The notes under the pieces: generated by a model
Told to the model about the DNA's origin: nothing
What the model saw: the letters and a program-made list of their open reading frames with translations, nothing else
The model's database searches: none
NCBI GenBank assembly: GCA_910575255.1
Contig: CAJTEM010000009.1
Coordinates: 97,737 to 161,736 of the forward strand
Origin: Lachnospiraceae bacterium
Lineage (GTDB): Bacteria > Bacillota > Clostridia > Lachnospirales > Lachnospiraceae
DNA: 64,000 bases
Reading direction: 5' to 3'
Made by a program: the position numbers and the translations under genes
Part shown: positions 33,848 to 42,341 of the stretch, one piece after another
Numbering within the stretch: position 1 is the stretch's first letter
How the letters are laid out: each line of letters opens with the position of its first letter

Positions 33848-35227
33848 CTACTGTCCCAGAAGCCGTTCCCCAATCTTTACAACGTCTCCGGCCCCCATAG
33901 TTATCAACAAATCACCTGGGGAACAATTTTTTAAAATAAATGTTTCAATTTCATCAAATGTGGGAAAACAGTGCACCGGTGTACCCAGTCCGGCAATCTT
34001 CTTTGCCACATCATCAGAGCTCACTCCCAGGGTATCTGTCTCACGGGCTGCATAGATCCCGGCCAGAATCACCTCATCCGCCGCTGCCAGCTCCCTGGCA
34101 AACTCTTCAAGAAATGCCTTTGTACGCGAATAGGTATGCGGCTGAAATACGCACCACAGCCTTTTATGCGGATAATGGCGTGCTGCTTTTAATGTTGCGG
34201 CAATCTCCTGCGGATGATGAGCATAATCATCGATAATGGTCACTCCGCCGATCGTGCCCTTTTTCTCAAACCGACGTTCTGTACCTGCAAATCCGGTCAA
34301 TCCGGCAGCAATCCTCTCCATCGGCACTTCCAACGCCTCTGCCGCGGCAATCGCCGCCAGGGCGTTATAGACATTATGCTCTCCCGGAACTCCCAGACAG
34401 ATCTTTCCCGCCGGGAGCCCTCTTTTCATTAAGGTAAAGGAAGGACGCGCCAGCTCGTCATAGACAATATTCGACACCCCATAATCCCCGGATACCCCGT
34501 GTCCTACAATCACCACGCGGCAAGCAAGCCCCTGCGTCAGCTCCTCTGGCCGGGCAATCCCTCCGTCAAGTATCAGAAGCCCATCCTCTGGCAACCGTTC
34601 GGCAAACTTGCGGAAGGAACGGCGGATATCCTCCAGATCCTTAAAAAAGTCCAGATGATCTGCTTCGATATTCAGAATGACTCCGATCGTCGGATAAAAC
34701 GACAAAAAGCTGTTGGTATACTCACACGCCTCGGTCACAAAAAGCTCCTGGCCGCCAATCCGGATATTGCCGCCGATCGAAGGCAGAATCCCCCCCACGG
34801 AAATCGTCGGATTCTGGTCCGCCGCCAGCAAAATCTCTGTCAGCATGGAGGTTGTGGTTGTCTTTCCGTGAGTGCCGGCAACTGCCACGGCGTGATGGTA
34901 ATTCTTCATCATCTGTCCCAGAAGCTCAGCCCGGCTCATCATGGGTATCCCTCTGCGCTGTGCCTCTTTGTATTCCGGGTTGTCCGGATGGATAGCTGCC
35001 GTGTACACCACCAGATCCACGTCATCCCGGATATTCCCGGCACGCTGTCCATAGAAAATCTCCGCCCCCTTCTCCTCCAGATGCCCGGTCAGCGCACTTT
35101 CATGGGCATCTGAACCGCTGATACCGAATCCCTCCTGCAATAAGATCTCTGCCAGCCCGCTCATGCTGATTCCGCCGATCCCGATAAAGTGTATCTTTTT
35201 CTGTTTCTTAAAGTCGATCTGATACAT
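33848..35227 (-). CDS. murC: UDP-N-acetylmuramate-L-alanine ligase
   Basis: Adds L-Ala to UDP-MurNAc in peptidoglycan precursor synthesis. It has 459 residues starting MYQIDFKKQKKIHFIGIGGI. Motifs: GIGGISMSGLAEIL (N-terminal Rossmann loop), AVAGTHGKTTTTSMLTEILL (ATP P-loop), VTEACEYTNSFLSFYPTIGV, LNIEADHLDFF, GEHNVYNALAAIAAAE and IIDDYAHHPQEI. The ATG at 35227 has AAGGATGG before it; the longer upstream frame has no site. It is divergent from the penicillin-binding protein gene. Confidence 0.96.
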   Translation of the reverse strand: MYQIDFKKQKKIHFIGIGGISMSGLAEILLQEGFGISGSDAHESALTGHLEEKGAEIFYGQRAGNIRDDVDLVVYTAAIHPDNPEYKEAQRRGIPMMSRAELLGQMMKNYHHAVAVAGTHGKTTTTSMLTEILLAADQNPTISVGGILPSIGGNIRIGGQELFVTEACEYTNSFLSFYPTIGVILNIEADHLDFFKDLEDIRRSFRKFAERLPEDGLLILDGGIARPEELTQGLACRVVIVGHGVSGDYGVSNIVYDELARPSFTLMKRGLPAGKICLGVPGEHNVYNALAAIAAAEALEVPMERIAAGLTGFAGTERRFEKKGTIGGVTIIDDYAHHPQEIAATLKAARHYPHKRLWCVFQPHTYSRTKAFLEEFARELAAADEVILAGIYAARETDTLGVSSDDVAKKIAGLGTPVHCFPTFDEIETFILKNCSPGDLLITMGAGDVVKIGERLLGQ

Positions 35228-35434
35228 AATTTTCCATCCTTTTCTATCCATGTTAACAGCCGGTTTTGCACCTGCGCTCTGATTATCTTTACTTTTACTT
35301 CTTTTTTTCGGGAAAGTCAACAATTTCTTCCGGTTTTGCTATTTTTCTGCTGTTTTTACTATCACTTTTTATCGTTTTGTATTATACTATCCACGTAAAC
35401 CATGAGTTGTGCTAAAAAGGATTCGGGAAAGAAT

Positions 35435-38251
35435 ATGAAAATCTTAATCAAAATACTGAAATATCTTGCAAGCTTCTTTGTCAGCCTTTTCGGTATCCTG
35501 GGCTGGCTGCTCCAAAGCATCCTGCAACTGCTTGCCGTAGGACTGGTCATTGCCGTCGTAGCTGCCATTTTCATCTACAGCAAGGTAAAACCGGATTTGG
35601 ATCACTGCCGTGAGATCGCCTATGATAAGCTTGCTCACATGGAGCGTGAGGACTTTCGCATGCTGTCAGATACCGAGATCTACGACAAGGACGGACAGCT
35701 GATCGGCCTCATTAATGCCGGACACTACGAATATGTTCCCATCAGCCAGATCAGCCTTAATGTCCAGAATGCCTACATAGCCCAGGAGGACCGCCGCTTC
35801 AAGAGCCACACCGGCGTGGACTGGATCGCCACCACTCGTGCGGCCCTCGCCCTGGTCAAGAACCGTGGTGTCATCACTCAGGGCGGCAGCACCATCACCC
35901 AGCAGGTCATCAAGAACACCTATCTGACCCAGGAGAAGAGCTTTACCCGCAAGGTAGTGGAGATTCTTCTGGCTCCGGAGATTGAAAAAAAATATTCCAA
36001 GGCGGATATCATGGAGTTCTACTGTAATACCAATTTTTACGGCAATCACTGCTACGGAGTACAGGCCGCAAGCCGTTACTACTTCGGCAAGGACGCCTCC
36101 GAGCTGACCGTCTGCGATGCTGCCGTTCTGGCTGGCATCAGCAACAGCCCCTCTGCCTATGATCCGGTAAAAAATCCGTCTGCCGCACGGGAAAAGCGTG
36201 ACAGCATCCTCGAGAGCATGTATGAAGTCGGCTATCTCACAGAATCCGAATACTACAGCTGTCTTTCCCAGCCCTTACAGGTCGTTCAGGAGGAACTGGA
36301 AGGCACGGATGAAAATTATATGAGCAGCTATGCGATCCACTGTGCCTCTCTGGAGCTTATGAAGCTGGAAGGCTTTGATTTCCGTTACACCTATGAGGAC
36401 AAGGAGGATTATACCTCCTATATGGAACGTTATCAGACTCTTTATAATGAAAAGAATGATCAAATCCGTGCCGGCGGCTACCGCATCTATACCTCTCTGG
36501 ATCCTGCGATTCAGCAGATCCTGCAGGCCCAGATTGACAGCGGACTTTCTTCCTACACCGAGCTGCAGGACAATGGCAAATATGCGCTCCAGGGAGCCGG
36601 CGTTATTGTGGACAACCAGAGCAATTATGTCGTGGCCATTGTAGGCGGCCGCGGCGAGGATGATCCCTTTAACCGCGCCTACTTAAGTGCCCGCCAGCCC
36701 GGCAGCACCATCAAGCCTCTGATCGACTATGCCCCGGCCTTTGATACCGGAGAATATTACCCGGCCAGGCTTGTGGACGACCACAAATGGGAGGACGGAC
36801 CCTCCAACAGCGGCGGCTCCTACCATGGCGAGGTCACTGTCCGGGAAGCCTTAAACCGCAGCCTGAATACCGTAGCCTGGCAGATACTCTCTGACATCGG
36901 AGTCAACTTCGGCCTGGAATACTTAGGGCAGATGGATTTTCAGCGGATCACCTATATTGACAACAATATTCCTTCCCTGAGTATCGGCGGCTTTACCAAT
37001 GGCCTCCGGGTCGTTGACATGGCCAAGGGCTACAGCACGCTCGCCAACTGCGGAATTTACGACGACCGCACCTGCATCGTACGGCTTGAGCACGAGCAAC
37101 AGGGGGATCTGACCCGTGCCATCAAACCGCAAGCCCGCCACGTTTATCAGGAGGACACTGCCTATATGATCACAGATATCCTCAAGGGCACCCTGAATGA
37201 GCCCTTCGGCACCGGACGTGGTCTGGCGCTGTCCGGGAACATGCCGGCTGCCGGCAAAACCGGCACTACCAACAGCAGTAAGGACACCTGGTTCTGCGGC
37301 TACACCCGCTACTATACGACAGCGGTGTGGGTGGGCTATGATATTCCCCGCTCCATGCCAGGCATCTTCGGCAGTACCTATGCCGGACGAATCTGGAAAA
37401 GAACCATGGATGAGCTTCATGCCGGAAAGGAGCCCTGGGACTGGGAACAGCCCTCCACAGTAGAGCTGAGGCCGGATCCCAAGACCGGAATTACCGATCT
37501 GGTCAGCACAACCGCCGAGCTGCGGGCACAGCAAAGTCTCCATGACAAAGAGCAGCGCCGCCTGGAAGAATCCCTGATAAACGGTGTAGCTGCATTCGAG
37601 CAGAAAACCATCGAAACCGTGGAGGACACCTATTGGGTGAAGGAACAGTATCAGACTATGGTCAGCCAGCTCAATCTGATGGATGAGGGTACTCTGCGGG
37701 GTGAGCTTCTGGAGCGGGTAACCTCCCGCTATGAGGTCTTCTCGGTCACCATCCGGGAGATGTCGCAGACCATTGCACTTTATGAGCAACAGAAGGCCAG
37801 AGAACAGGCCGAGGCACAGAAGCTGGCAGAAGAGGAAGCCGTCAAACGCCGGAATCTTCTGGAGATTGAAACCCGCAAGAACGAATTTCTGACCGCCCTG
37901 CAAGATGTCGAGGCACTGGAGTATCAGTCGCCCGACGCGCAGGCGCTGGTACAGACAGCTATCAACAAGCTGCCCCTGGTTGCCGACTATGCAGAGGCCG
38001 CCTCCTACAGCCAGAGATTGAATGCCGCCATCACCCGCATCTCCTCTCTGCCCACCGCAGAAACCTGGCAGCGTACGCAAACCGAACGGCAGGCCGCAGA
38101 AACACGGGAACAGGAGGCAGTCCGGCAGCAGATCTCGCTGGAGCAGCAGAAGCTTTATGCCACGCTGAACCGGGAACAGGTAAAATGGGCTGCCGGTTCT
38201 CAGCCGCCGGTGCACCCCAGTCCGACAATTCAGGCAGGAGAGGAGGATTAA
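35435..38251 (+). CDS. Class A penicillin-binding protein (transglycosylase/transpeptidase)
   Basis: Bifunctional peptidoglycan synthase, one membrane anchor (about 20-55). It has 938 residues. Glycosyltransferase 51 motifs: AYIAQEDRRFKSHTGVD (catalytic Glu near 118), GGSTITQQVIKNTYLTQEKS. Transpeptidase motifs: SxxK in RQPGSTIKPLID (Ser near 424), SxN in REALNRSLNTVAW (near 477) and KTG in AAGKTGTTNSSKD (near 608). A C-terminal tail of about 250 residues is rich in Glu, Gln and Ala (coiled coil, EQQKAREQAEAQKLAEEEAV) and is not part of the enzyme. An ATG at 35402 lies too near the TATTAT -10 box, so 35435 is preferred. Confidence 0.92.
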   Translation: MKILIKILKYLASFFVSLFGILGWLLQSILQLLAVGLVIAVVAAIFIYSKVKPDLDHCREIAYDKLAHMEREDFRMLSDTEIYDKDGQLIGLINAGHYEYVPISQISLNVQNAYIAQEDRRFKSHTGVDWIATTRAALALVKNRGVITQGGSTITQQVIKNTYLTQEKSFTRKVVEILLAPEIEKKYSKADIMEFYCNTNFYGNHCYGVQAASRYYFGKDASELTVCDAAVLAGISNSPSAYDPVKNPSAAREKRDSILESMYEVGYLTESEYYSCLSQPLQVVQEELEGTDENYMSSYAIHCASLELMKLEGFDFRYTYEDKEDYTSYMERYQTLYNEKNDQIRAGGYRIYTSLDPAIQQILQAQIDSGLSSYTELQDNGKYALQGAGVIVDNQSNYVVAIVGGRGEDDPFNRAYLSARQPGSTIKPLIDYAPAFDTGEYYPARLVDDHKWEDGPSNSGGSYHGEVTVREALNRSLNTVAWQILSDIGVNFGLEYLGQMDFQRITYIDNNIPSLSIGGFTNGLRVVDMAKGYSTLANCGIYDDRTCIVRLEHEQQGDLTRAIKPQARHVYQEDTAYMITDILKGTLNEPFGTGRGLALSGNMPAAGKTGTTNSSKDTWFCGYTRYYTTAVWVGYDIPRSMPGIFGSTYAGRIWKRTMDELHAGKEPWDWEQPSTVELRPDPKTGITDLVSTTAELRAQQSLHDKEQRRLEESLINGVAAFEQKTIETVEDTYWVKEQYQTMVSQLNLMDEGTLRGELLERVTSRYEVFSVTIREMSQTIALYEQQKAREQAEAQKLAEEEAVKRRNLLEIETRKNEFLTALQDVEALEYQSPDAQALVQTAINKLPLVADYAEAASYSQRLNAAITRISSLPTAETWQRTQTERQAAETREQEAVRQQISLEQQKLYATLNREQVKWAAGSQPPVHPSPTIQAGEED

Positions 38252-38257
38252 CCGCTT

Positions 38258-38662
38258 ATGGAATATACCCTGAACACTTCAATCGCAGAAGACACCTCTA
38301 CCATACAAAAAGCAATCGAACAGATTGCTGACAATGAAGCCGCTGACAGTAAGGCTGACGGCCACGGACAGTTGCCTGAAAATCCTTCCAGAGAAACCGG
38401 TGTCCCTGTTTCCTCTGGACAAAAGGCTTCTGTGCACCACTGGTTTTTTACCTTTATGTGGATAAACATCCCTGTCATCGGGTGGTTTTACCTGTTCTAC
38501 CTGGCCTTTAACAAAAAGTATCTGGACCGTCAAAGCTTTGCAAGAGCGTATCTGCTATACAAGCTGATTTTCCTGATTATCGGTATCATCATACTCGCCA
38601 TTCTGATTCACATCGGAATGGAACTTCTGGATCAGCTCCTTGTCTATATGGAGATGTTGTAG
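38258..38662 (+). CDS. Small two-span membrane protein, unknown function
   Basis: 134 residues. A polar N-terminal 60 residues is followed by two hydrophobic helices, WFFTFMWINIPVIGWFYLFY and YKLIFLIIGIIILAILIHIG. I do not recognise a family. It starts 7 bases after the penicillin-binding protein stop with AGGAGAGGAGGATTAACCGC before the ATG, so it is cotranscribed, and a strong terminator follows. A role beside wall synthesis is only inferred from position. Confidence 0.75.
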   Translation: MEYTLNTSIAEDTSTIQKAIEQIADNEAADSKADGHGQLPENPSRETGVPVSSGQKASVHHWFFTFMWINIPVIGWFYLFYLAFNKKYLDRQSFARAYLLYKLIFLIIGIIILAILIHIGMELLDQLLVYMEML

Positions 38663-38707
38663 GCACACAGTCTTCTTACACATTTATTCCGCCAGAAACG
38701 CCCGACA

Positions 38708-38746
38708 GCAAAAAGAGAGTGTCCCTTACCGACACTCTCTTTTTGC
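38708..38746. terminator. Strong bidirectional terminator
   Basis: GCAAAAAGAGAGTGTC (38708-38723) and its exact reverse complement GACACTCTCTTTTTGC (38731-38746), with a 7-base loop and T-runs on both strands. It serves the plus-strand pair and the convergent YitT gene. Confidence 0.85.
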
Positions 38747-38773
38747 ACTCAGAAACACCAGACCATTCCCTGA

Positions 38774-39646
38774 CTACTCCATAGGCGCCTGATAAAAACC
38801 GCCATAAAAATTCTCGGTTTTCATCATATTAATGATTATCTGCGGATCCTGTTCCCGCAGCAATGCCACAATCTCAGATACCTCATAGGAAGACACCACG
38901 GTGTGAAGCAAATGCATTTTCTTATGGCTGTATCCGCCGATCGCTTCCACGCAGGAAATCCCATGAGGGCAGTTGGCCGTATAGGCCCGTATCACCTCTT
39001 CCGCTTTGGCTGTGGTAATCTGCAGCGTCACCCGCTCATAGCGGTGATGGAAAGCCGAGATCGTCTTGGTAGACACGAACTGAAACAGAATCGAATATCC
39101 TGCATACAGCCATCCGAACATATACCCAAAAACACATAAAATCAATACATTTCCCGCAAATACATACTCCCATATGGAACGCCCTGTCTTATTGGACACA
39201 TACAAAGCGATAAAATCCGTACCGCCAGTGGAGGCATTCCCCCGCAGTGCCATGGCAATCGCTATCCCATACAAAAAGCCTCCGAACAGCACATTCAGCA
39301 TGAGATCGTCAAACAATGCCTGAAAATGAAAAAGCTTTAAAAACAGACTCGCCAGAAACACCTGTATCATGGAATAGAAGGTAAACCGCATGCTGATGCT
39401 TCTGCTGCACAGCACTGCCACCGGAATATTCAGCACCAGGATTCCCAACGACGTGGAAAAGCTCCTGCCATATAAGGATGCAATATCATCTATCAGAATC
39501 GCAATCCCCGTAAAACCGCCGGACAAAAGCTGCGCCGGACGAAGAAAAGACTGAATTACAAATGTCTGCAGAAGAGCAGATGCCGTCACTGCCAAAATCG
39601 TAATCATCCTGCGCACCATCACATTGTGCCTGTACTTCTTAATCAT
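38774..39646 (-). CDS. YitT family membrane protein (DUF2179 C-terminal domain)
   Basis: 290 residues, five predicted spans in the first about 190 residues (AVTASALLQTFVIQSFLRPA, QLLSGGFTGIAILIDDIASL, LGILVLNIPVAVLCSRSISM, etc.) and a cytoplasmic DUF2179 domain (about 205-285, VTLQITTAKAEEVIRAYTAN, THMLLTVVSSYEVSEI-like). The GNASTGGTDFIALYVSNKTG loop is typical. Function unknown; possibly transport. ATG at 39646 follows GGAGGCTCT. Confidence 0.85.
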   Translation of the reverse strand: MIKKYRHNVMVRRMITILAVTASALLQTFVIQSFLRPAQLLSGGFTGIAILIDDIASLYGRSFSTSLGILVLNIPVAVLCSRSISMRFTFYSMIQVFLASLFLKLFHFQALFDDLMLNVLFGGFLYGIAIAMALRGNASTGGTDFIALYVSNKTGRSIWEYVFAGNVLILCVFGYMFGWLYAGYSILFQFVSTKTISAFHHRYERVTLQITTAKAEEVIRAYTANCPHGISCVEAIGGYSHKKMHLLHTVVSSYEVSEIVALLREQDPQIIINMMKTENFYGGFYQAPME

Positions 39647-39700
39647 AGAGCCTCCGTCCCCCCATGGTAACCCCATCTATTATCTGTATTTTTCTGAAAT

Positions 39701-40903
39701 TCATACCTTTCCCAGCAGCCGCTTCATCAGCTCGTATCCATGTTCCTCATAACGCCCGGCTGCTGCAGTCTTCTCGGTATAGGTATTTGCCCCCTCTCCA
39801 ATCGCACCTGTGCTGCGGTACAGAAGATAGGGAATCGGATCCGACACATGGGTTTTGATTGCAATCGGGGTCGGATGATCCGGCATCACCAGGATGGAGT
39901 AATCCTCCCCCGCCTTTTCAAGCCCCGCCAGAAGCGGCCCTACAATCTGCTCATCGATCAGCTCAATCGACCGGATCTTTCCTTCCAGATCCCCGTGATG
40001 TCCGCATTCGTCCGGAGCTTCCACATGAATGTAGACCAGATCCTGGCCGTCCAGCAAGGTCCGCAAAGCAGCCTCGCCTTTTCCCTTAAAGTTCGTATCA
40101 ATATTGCCGGTAGCTCCCTCTACCTCGATCACCTTCATCCCGGCACAGATACCGATTCCCTTGATCAGATCCACCGCGGAAATCACCGAGCCTTTCACTT
40201 TGTAGACTGCCTCGAAGCCCGATACCGCCGGTCGGGTTCCTTCTCCCCAGAGCCAGATGGAATTCGCCGGATTCAGGCCTCGTGCCCGGCGTGCCTGATT
40301 CACCGGATGATCCTTTAATACCTCATAGCTGCGGCGCATCAGATCCAGAATCACCGGATTTCCTGGCAGGTATTCTGTTATTTTCTGATCAGAAATATCA
40401 TGTGGAGGCGTCAGATTAAGACCAGTCGGACCATCGTGCCAGATCATGCAATGACGATAGCTGATGCCCGGATAGAACAACAGCTTGTCCGTACGGAAAG
40501 CCTCATCCACTGTGCGGATCAACTCCGCTGCTTCTGCAGTTGTGATTTCGCCGGAGCTGTAATCCATCATAGTCTTATCCGCATATTCCGGCTCGTCAGA
40601 CAGAGTGACCAGATTGCAGCGAAAAGCAACATCCGTATCTGACATGCTTATGCCGATGCTGACTGCTTCCAGCGGGGAGCGCCCGGTATAGCACTGCACC
40701 GGATCATAGCCCATGGCAGCCAGATTCGCCACATCGCTTCCCGGCTTCATACCATCCGGAACGGTCTTTACCATCCCCAGCTCTCCATGTCTTGCCAGTC
40801 TGTCGATATTAGGCTTCTTTGCCACCTCGAGAGGAGTCTTCCCCCCCAGCGCTTCCACCGGATAATCTGCCATTCCGTCCCCCAGCATTACAATATACTT
40901 CAT
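39701..40903 (-). CDS. apgM: Cofactor-independent phosphoglycerate mutase, ApgM type
   Basis: Interconverts 3- and 2-phosphoglycerate (archaeal-type iPGM, alkaline phosphatase fold). It has 400 residues starting MKYIVMLGDGMADYPVEALG, where the Asp of GDGMAD binds metal. Further marks are AAMGYDPVQCYTGRSPLEAVSIGI, the metal-site ending HVEAPDECGHHGDLEGKI and VMPDHPTPIAIKTHVSDPIP. These match the ApgM family rather than the 510-residue GpmI. Element E4 lies just upstream. Confidence 0.92.
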   Translation of the reverse strand: MKYIVMLGDGMADYPVEALGGKTPLEVAKKPNIDRLARHGELGMVKTVPDGMKPGSDVANLAAMGYDPVQCYTGRSPLEAVSIGISMSDTDVAFRCNLVTLSDEPEYADKTMMDYSSGEITTAEAAELIRTVDEAFRTDKLLFYPGISYRHCMIWHDGPTGLNLTPPHDISDQKITEYLPGNPVILDLMRRSYEVLKDHPVNQARRARGLNPANSIWLWGEGTRPAVSGFEAVYKVKGSVISAVDLIKGIGICAGMKVIEVEGATGNIDTNFKGKGEAALRTLLDGQDLVYIHVEAPDECGHHGDLEGKIRSIELIDEQIVGPLLAGLEKAGEDYSILVMPDHPTPIAIKTHVSDPIPYLLYRSTGAIGEGANTYTEKTAAAGRYEEHGYELMKRLLGKV

Positions 40904-40957
40904 GATATCCTCCCTGTTCTTCCCGCCTCATGGCTGTATTGACTTTTCGTTTCTCCC

Positions 40958-41171
40958 AGTACTCCATTATATTAATTCTCGAGTAATCAGCACTCGCTGT
41001 TTACGCCATTGCTGCTTTGGTCTGCGCTCCGCTTCGGTCCGTGCTAAACGTGTGCCACTGGCACGCAGAACCGTCAGTCAACGATGCCACCGCATCGCCT
41101 TCTTCCTCCGCCTTGCACTGACGCAAACATCAGGCACTGATTACTTCAAGATTAATGCAACGATGTACTAG
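40958..41171. repeat. MITE-like palindromic element E4
   Basis: About 214 bases. Right end TAGTACATCGTTGCATTAAT (minus, 41151-41170) then CTTGAAGTAATCAGTGC; left part TTAATTCTCGAGTAATCAGC. A partial second copy is at 52528-52655 (about 110 bases nearly identical). The interior shares GGCGATGCGGTGGCAT with element E5. The right end overlaps the last codons of aroK. Confidence 0.7.
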
Positions 41172-41670
41172 CAGTTTCTATGATACTACGCAGTTCATCC
41201 ACGACTGCTCCCGGCCCCCGCCTTCCCTCGCTGACCGTAATATCTGCATATTTCTCATACAGAGGCCTTCTTTCCTCATACAGATCCCGCAGTGTCATTT
41301 CCGGCCTCAGGACCACTCCCCGATCGGTCAGATCTCCCAGACGCTGTTCCAGCTCTTCATAGCTCAGCTTCAGGTATACAATCTCGCTGATCTCCTTCAG
41401 ATGCTCCATCGCACTCTGCCCATATACCACACTGCCGCCCGGAGCAATCACGCAGCGCTTCGCCGCCAGTTCCCGGTTCACCTTCTCCTCCACCTTTAAA
41501 AAGCCCTCCGGTCCCTCCTCGGCAATGATCTCCTTCAAAAGCTTTCCGGTCTTTTCCTGAATCACAATATCTACATCCACAAAAGAATATCCCAAACGTT
41601 TTGCCAGCAGCACACCGATCGTACTCTTCCCGGAAGCCGGCATTCCGATTAATGTAATATTCGTTTTCAT
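41152..41670 (-). CDS. aroK: Shikimate kinase
   Basis: Phosphorylates shikimate in aromatic amino acid synthesis. It has 172 residues starting MKTNITLIGMPASGKSTIGV, with the P-loop GMPASGKST, SFVDVDIVIQEKTGK (Asp binding shikimate), APGGSVVYGQSAMEHL and RPEMTLRDLYEERRPLYEKYAD (lid and adenine-binding part). Its start overlaps the flavin reductase stop by 4 bases (ATGA). The final codons AGT ACA TCG TTG CAT TAA lie inside the terminal repeat of E4, so the C-terminal STSLH and the stop come from the inserted element. Confidence 0.9.
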   Translation of the reverse strand: MKTNITLIGMPASGKSTIGVLLAKRLGYSFVDVDIVIQEKTGKLLKEIIAEEGPEGFLKVEEKVNRELAAKRCVIAPGGSVVYGQSAMEHLKEISEIVYLKLSYEELEQRLGDLTDRGVVLRPEMTLRDLYEERRPLYEKYADITVSEGRRGPGAVVDELRSIIETASTSLH

Positions 41671-42251
41671 GTTCTTTTCTTCCTCACAGAATATCCAAAG
41701 CTTCCCAGCTTTTCTCCCAACGCAAAATATTCTCCGTGCGAATATGCCGTCAGGCCGCAACTGTTTAAATGGAACTTTCCCTTCTCATCCAGATACTGCC
41801 CATCCACAGACACGGTCAGAATCTCTGCCAGGAACAGATCATGGCTTCCTAAAGGCAGCTGCTTTACCACGCGGCATTCCAGGCAAACCGGACTCTCTGC
41901 AATCCCCGGTGCCGCAATCCTTTGCGATTGCATCGGAGTCAGCTCCATCTCCCCAAACTTATCTACATCCCTCCCGGATTTCACTCCGCAGTAATCCGCA
42001 GCCCGCACCAGATCACGATTCACCAGATTGACTGCAAACTCCCCGCTCTCACGGATAATATCGTAAGAATACCGCTCTTTTCTCACAGAGATCGACAGCA
42101 TGGGCGGTTCCGAGCATACCGTTCCGGCCCAGGCCACGGTAATAATATTCGGCCTTTCTCCTGAACGGCAGCAGCTTACCATCACTGCGGGAACCGGATA
42201 CAACATATTGCCTGGCTTCCAGTATTCTCTTGTGCTCTTTTCTGTTCTCAT
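41667..42251 (-). CDS. Flavin reductase family protein
   Basis: 194 residues of the flavin reductase-like domain that binds FMN. Motifs: YPVPAVMVSCCRSGERPNII (start of fold), TVAWAGTVCSEPPMLSISVR, SGEFAVNLVNRDLVRAADYC and HDLFLAEILTVSVD. ATG at 42251 follows GAGGGAGGAGCCAGG; part of this site lies in element E3 (42259-42334). Translationally coupled to aroK by ATGA overlap, though no shared pathway is obvious. Likely NAD(P)H:flavin or related activity; substrate unknown. Confidence 0.87.
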   Translation of the reverse strand: MRTEKSTREYWKPGNMLYPVPAVMVSCCRSGERPNIITVAWAGTVCSEPPMLSISVRKERYSYDIIRESGEFAVNLVNRDLVRAADYCGVKSGRDVDKFGEMELTPMQSQRIAAPGIAESPVCLECRVVKQLPLGSHDLFLAEILTVSVDGQYLDEKGKFHLNSCGLTAYSHGEYFALGEKLGSFGYSVRKKRT

Positions 42252-42258
42252 CCTGGCT

Positions 42259-42334
42259 CCTCCCTCATTCGGACTAAATCTCCCACAAATTGTGACGCAC
42301 ATCTGACAGAAAGCAATCTTCAAACACACTCCAG
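42259..42334. repeat. Partial copy of element E3
   Basis: CACAAATTGTGACGCACATC...TCTTCAAACACACTCCAG matches 52234-52308 over about 75 bases and one arm of the full E3 at 45031-45209. It lies between ppaC-like and the flavin reductase genes. Confidence 0.7.
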
Positions 42335-42341
42335 AACTGTA

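Noticed and set aside
36923..38215. 430-codon frame antisense to the penicillin-binding protein gene
   Set aside because: Pure shadow of the sense gene, Leu/Gly/Cys-rich, no ribosome site.
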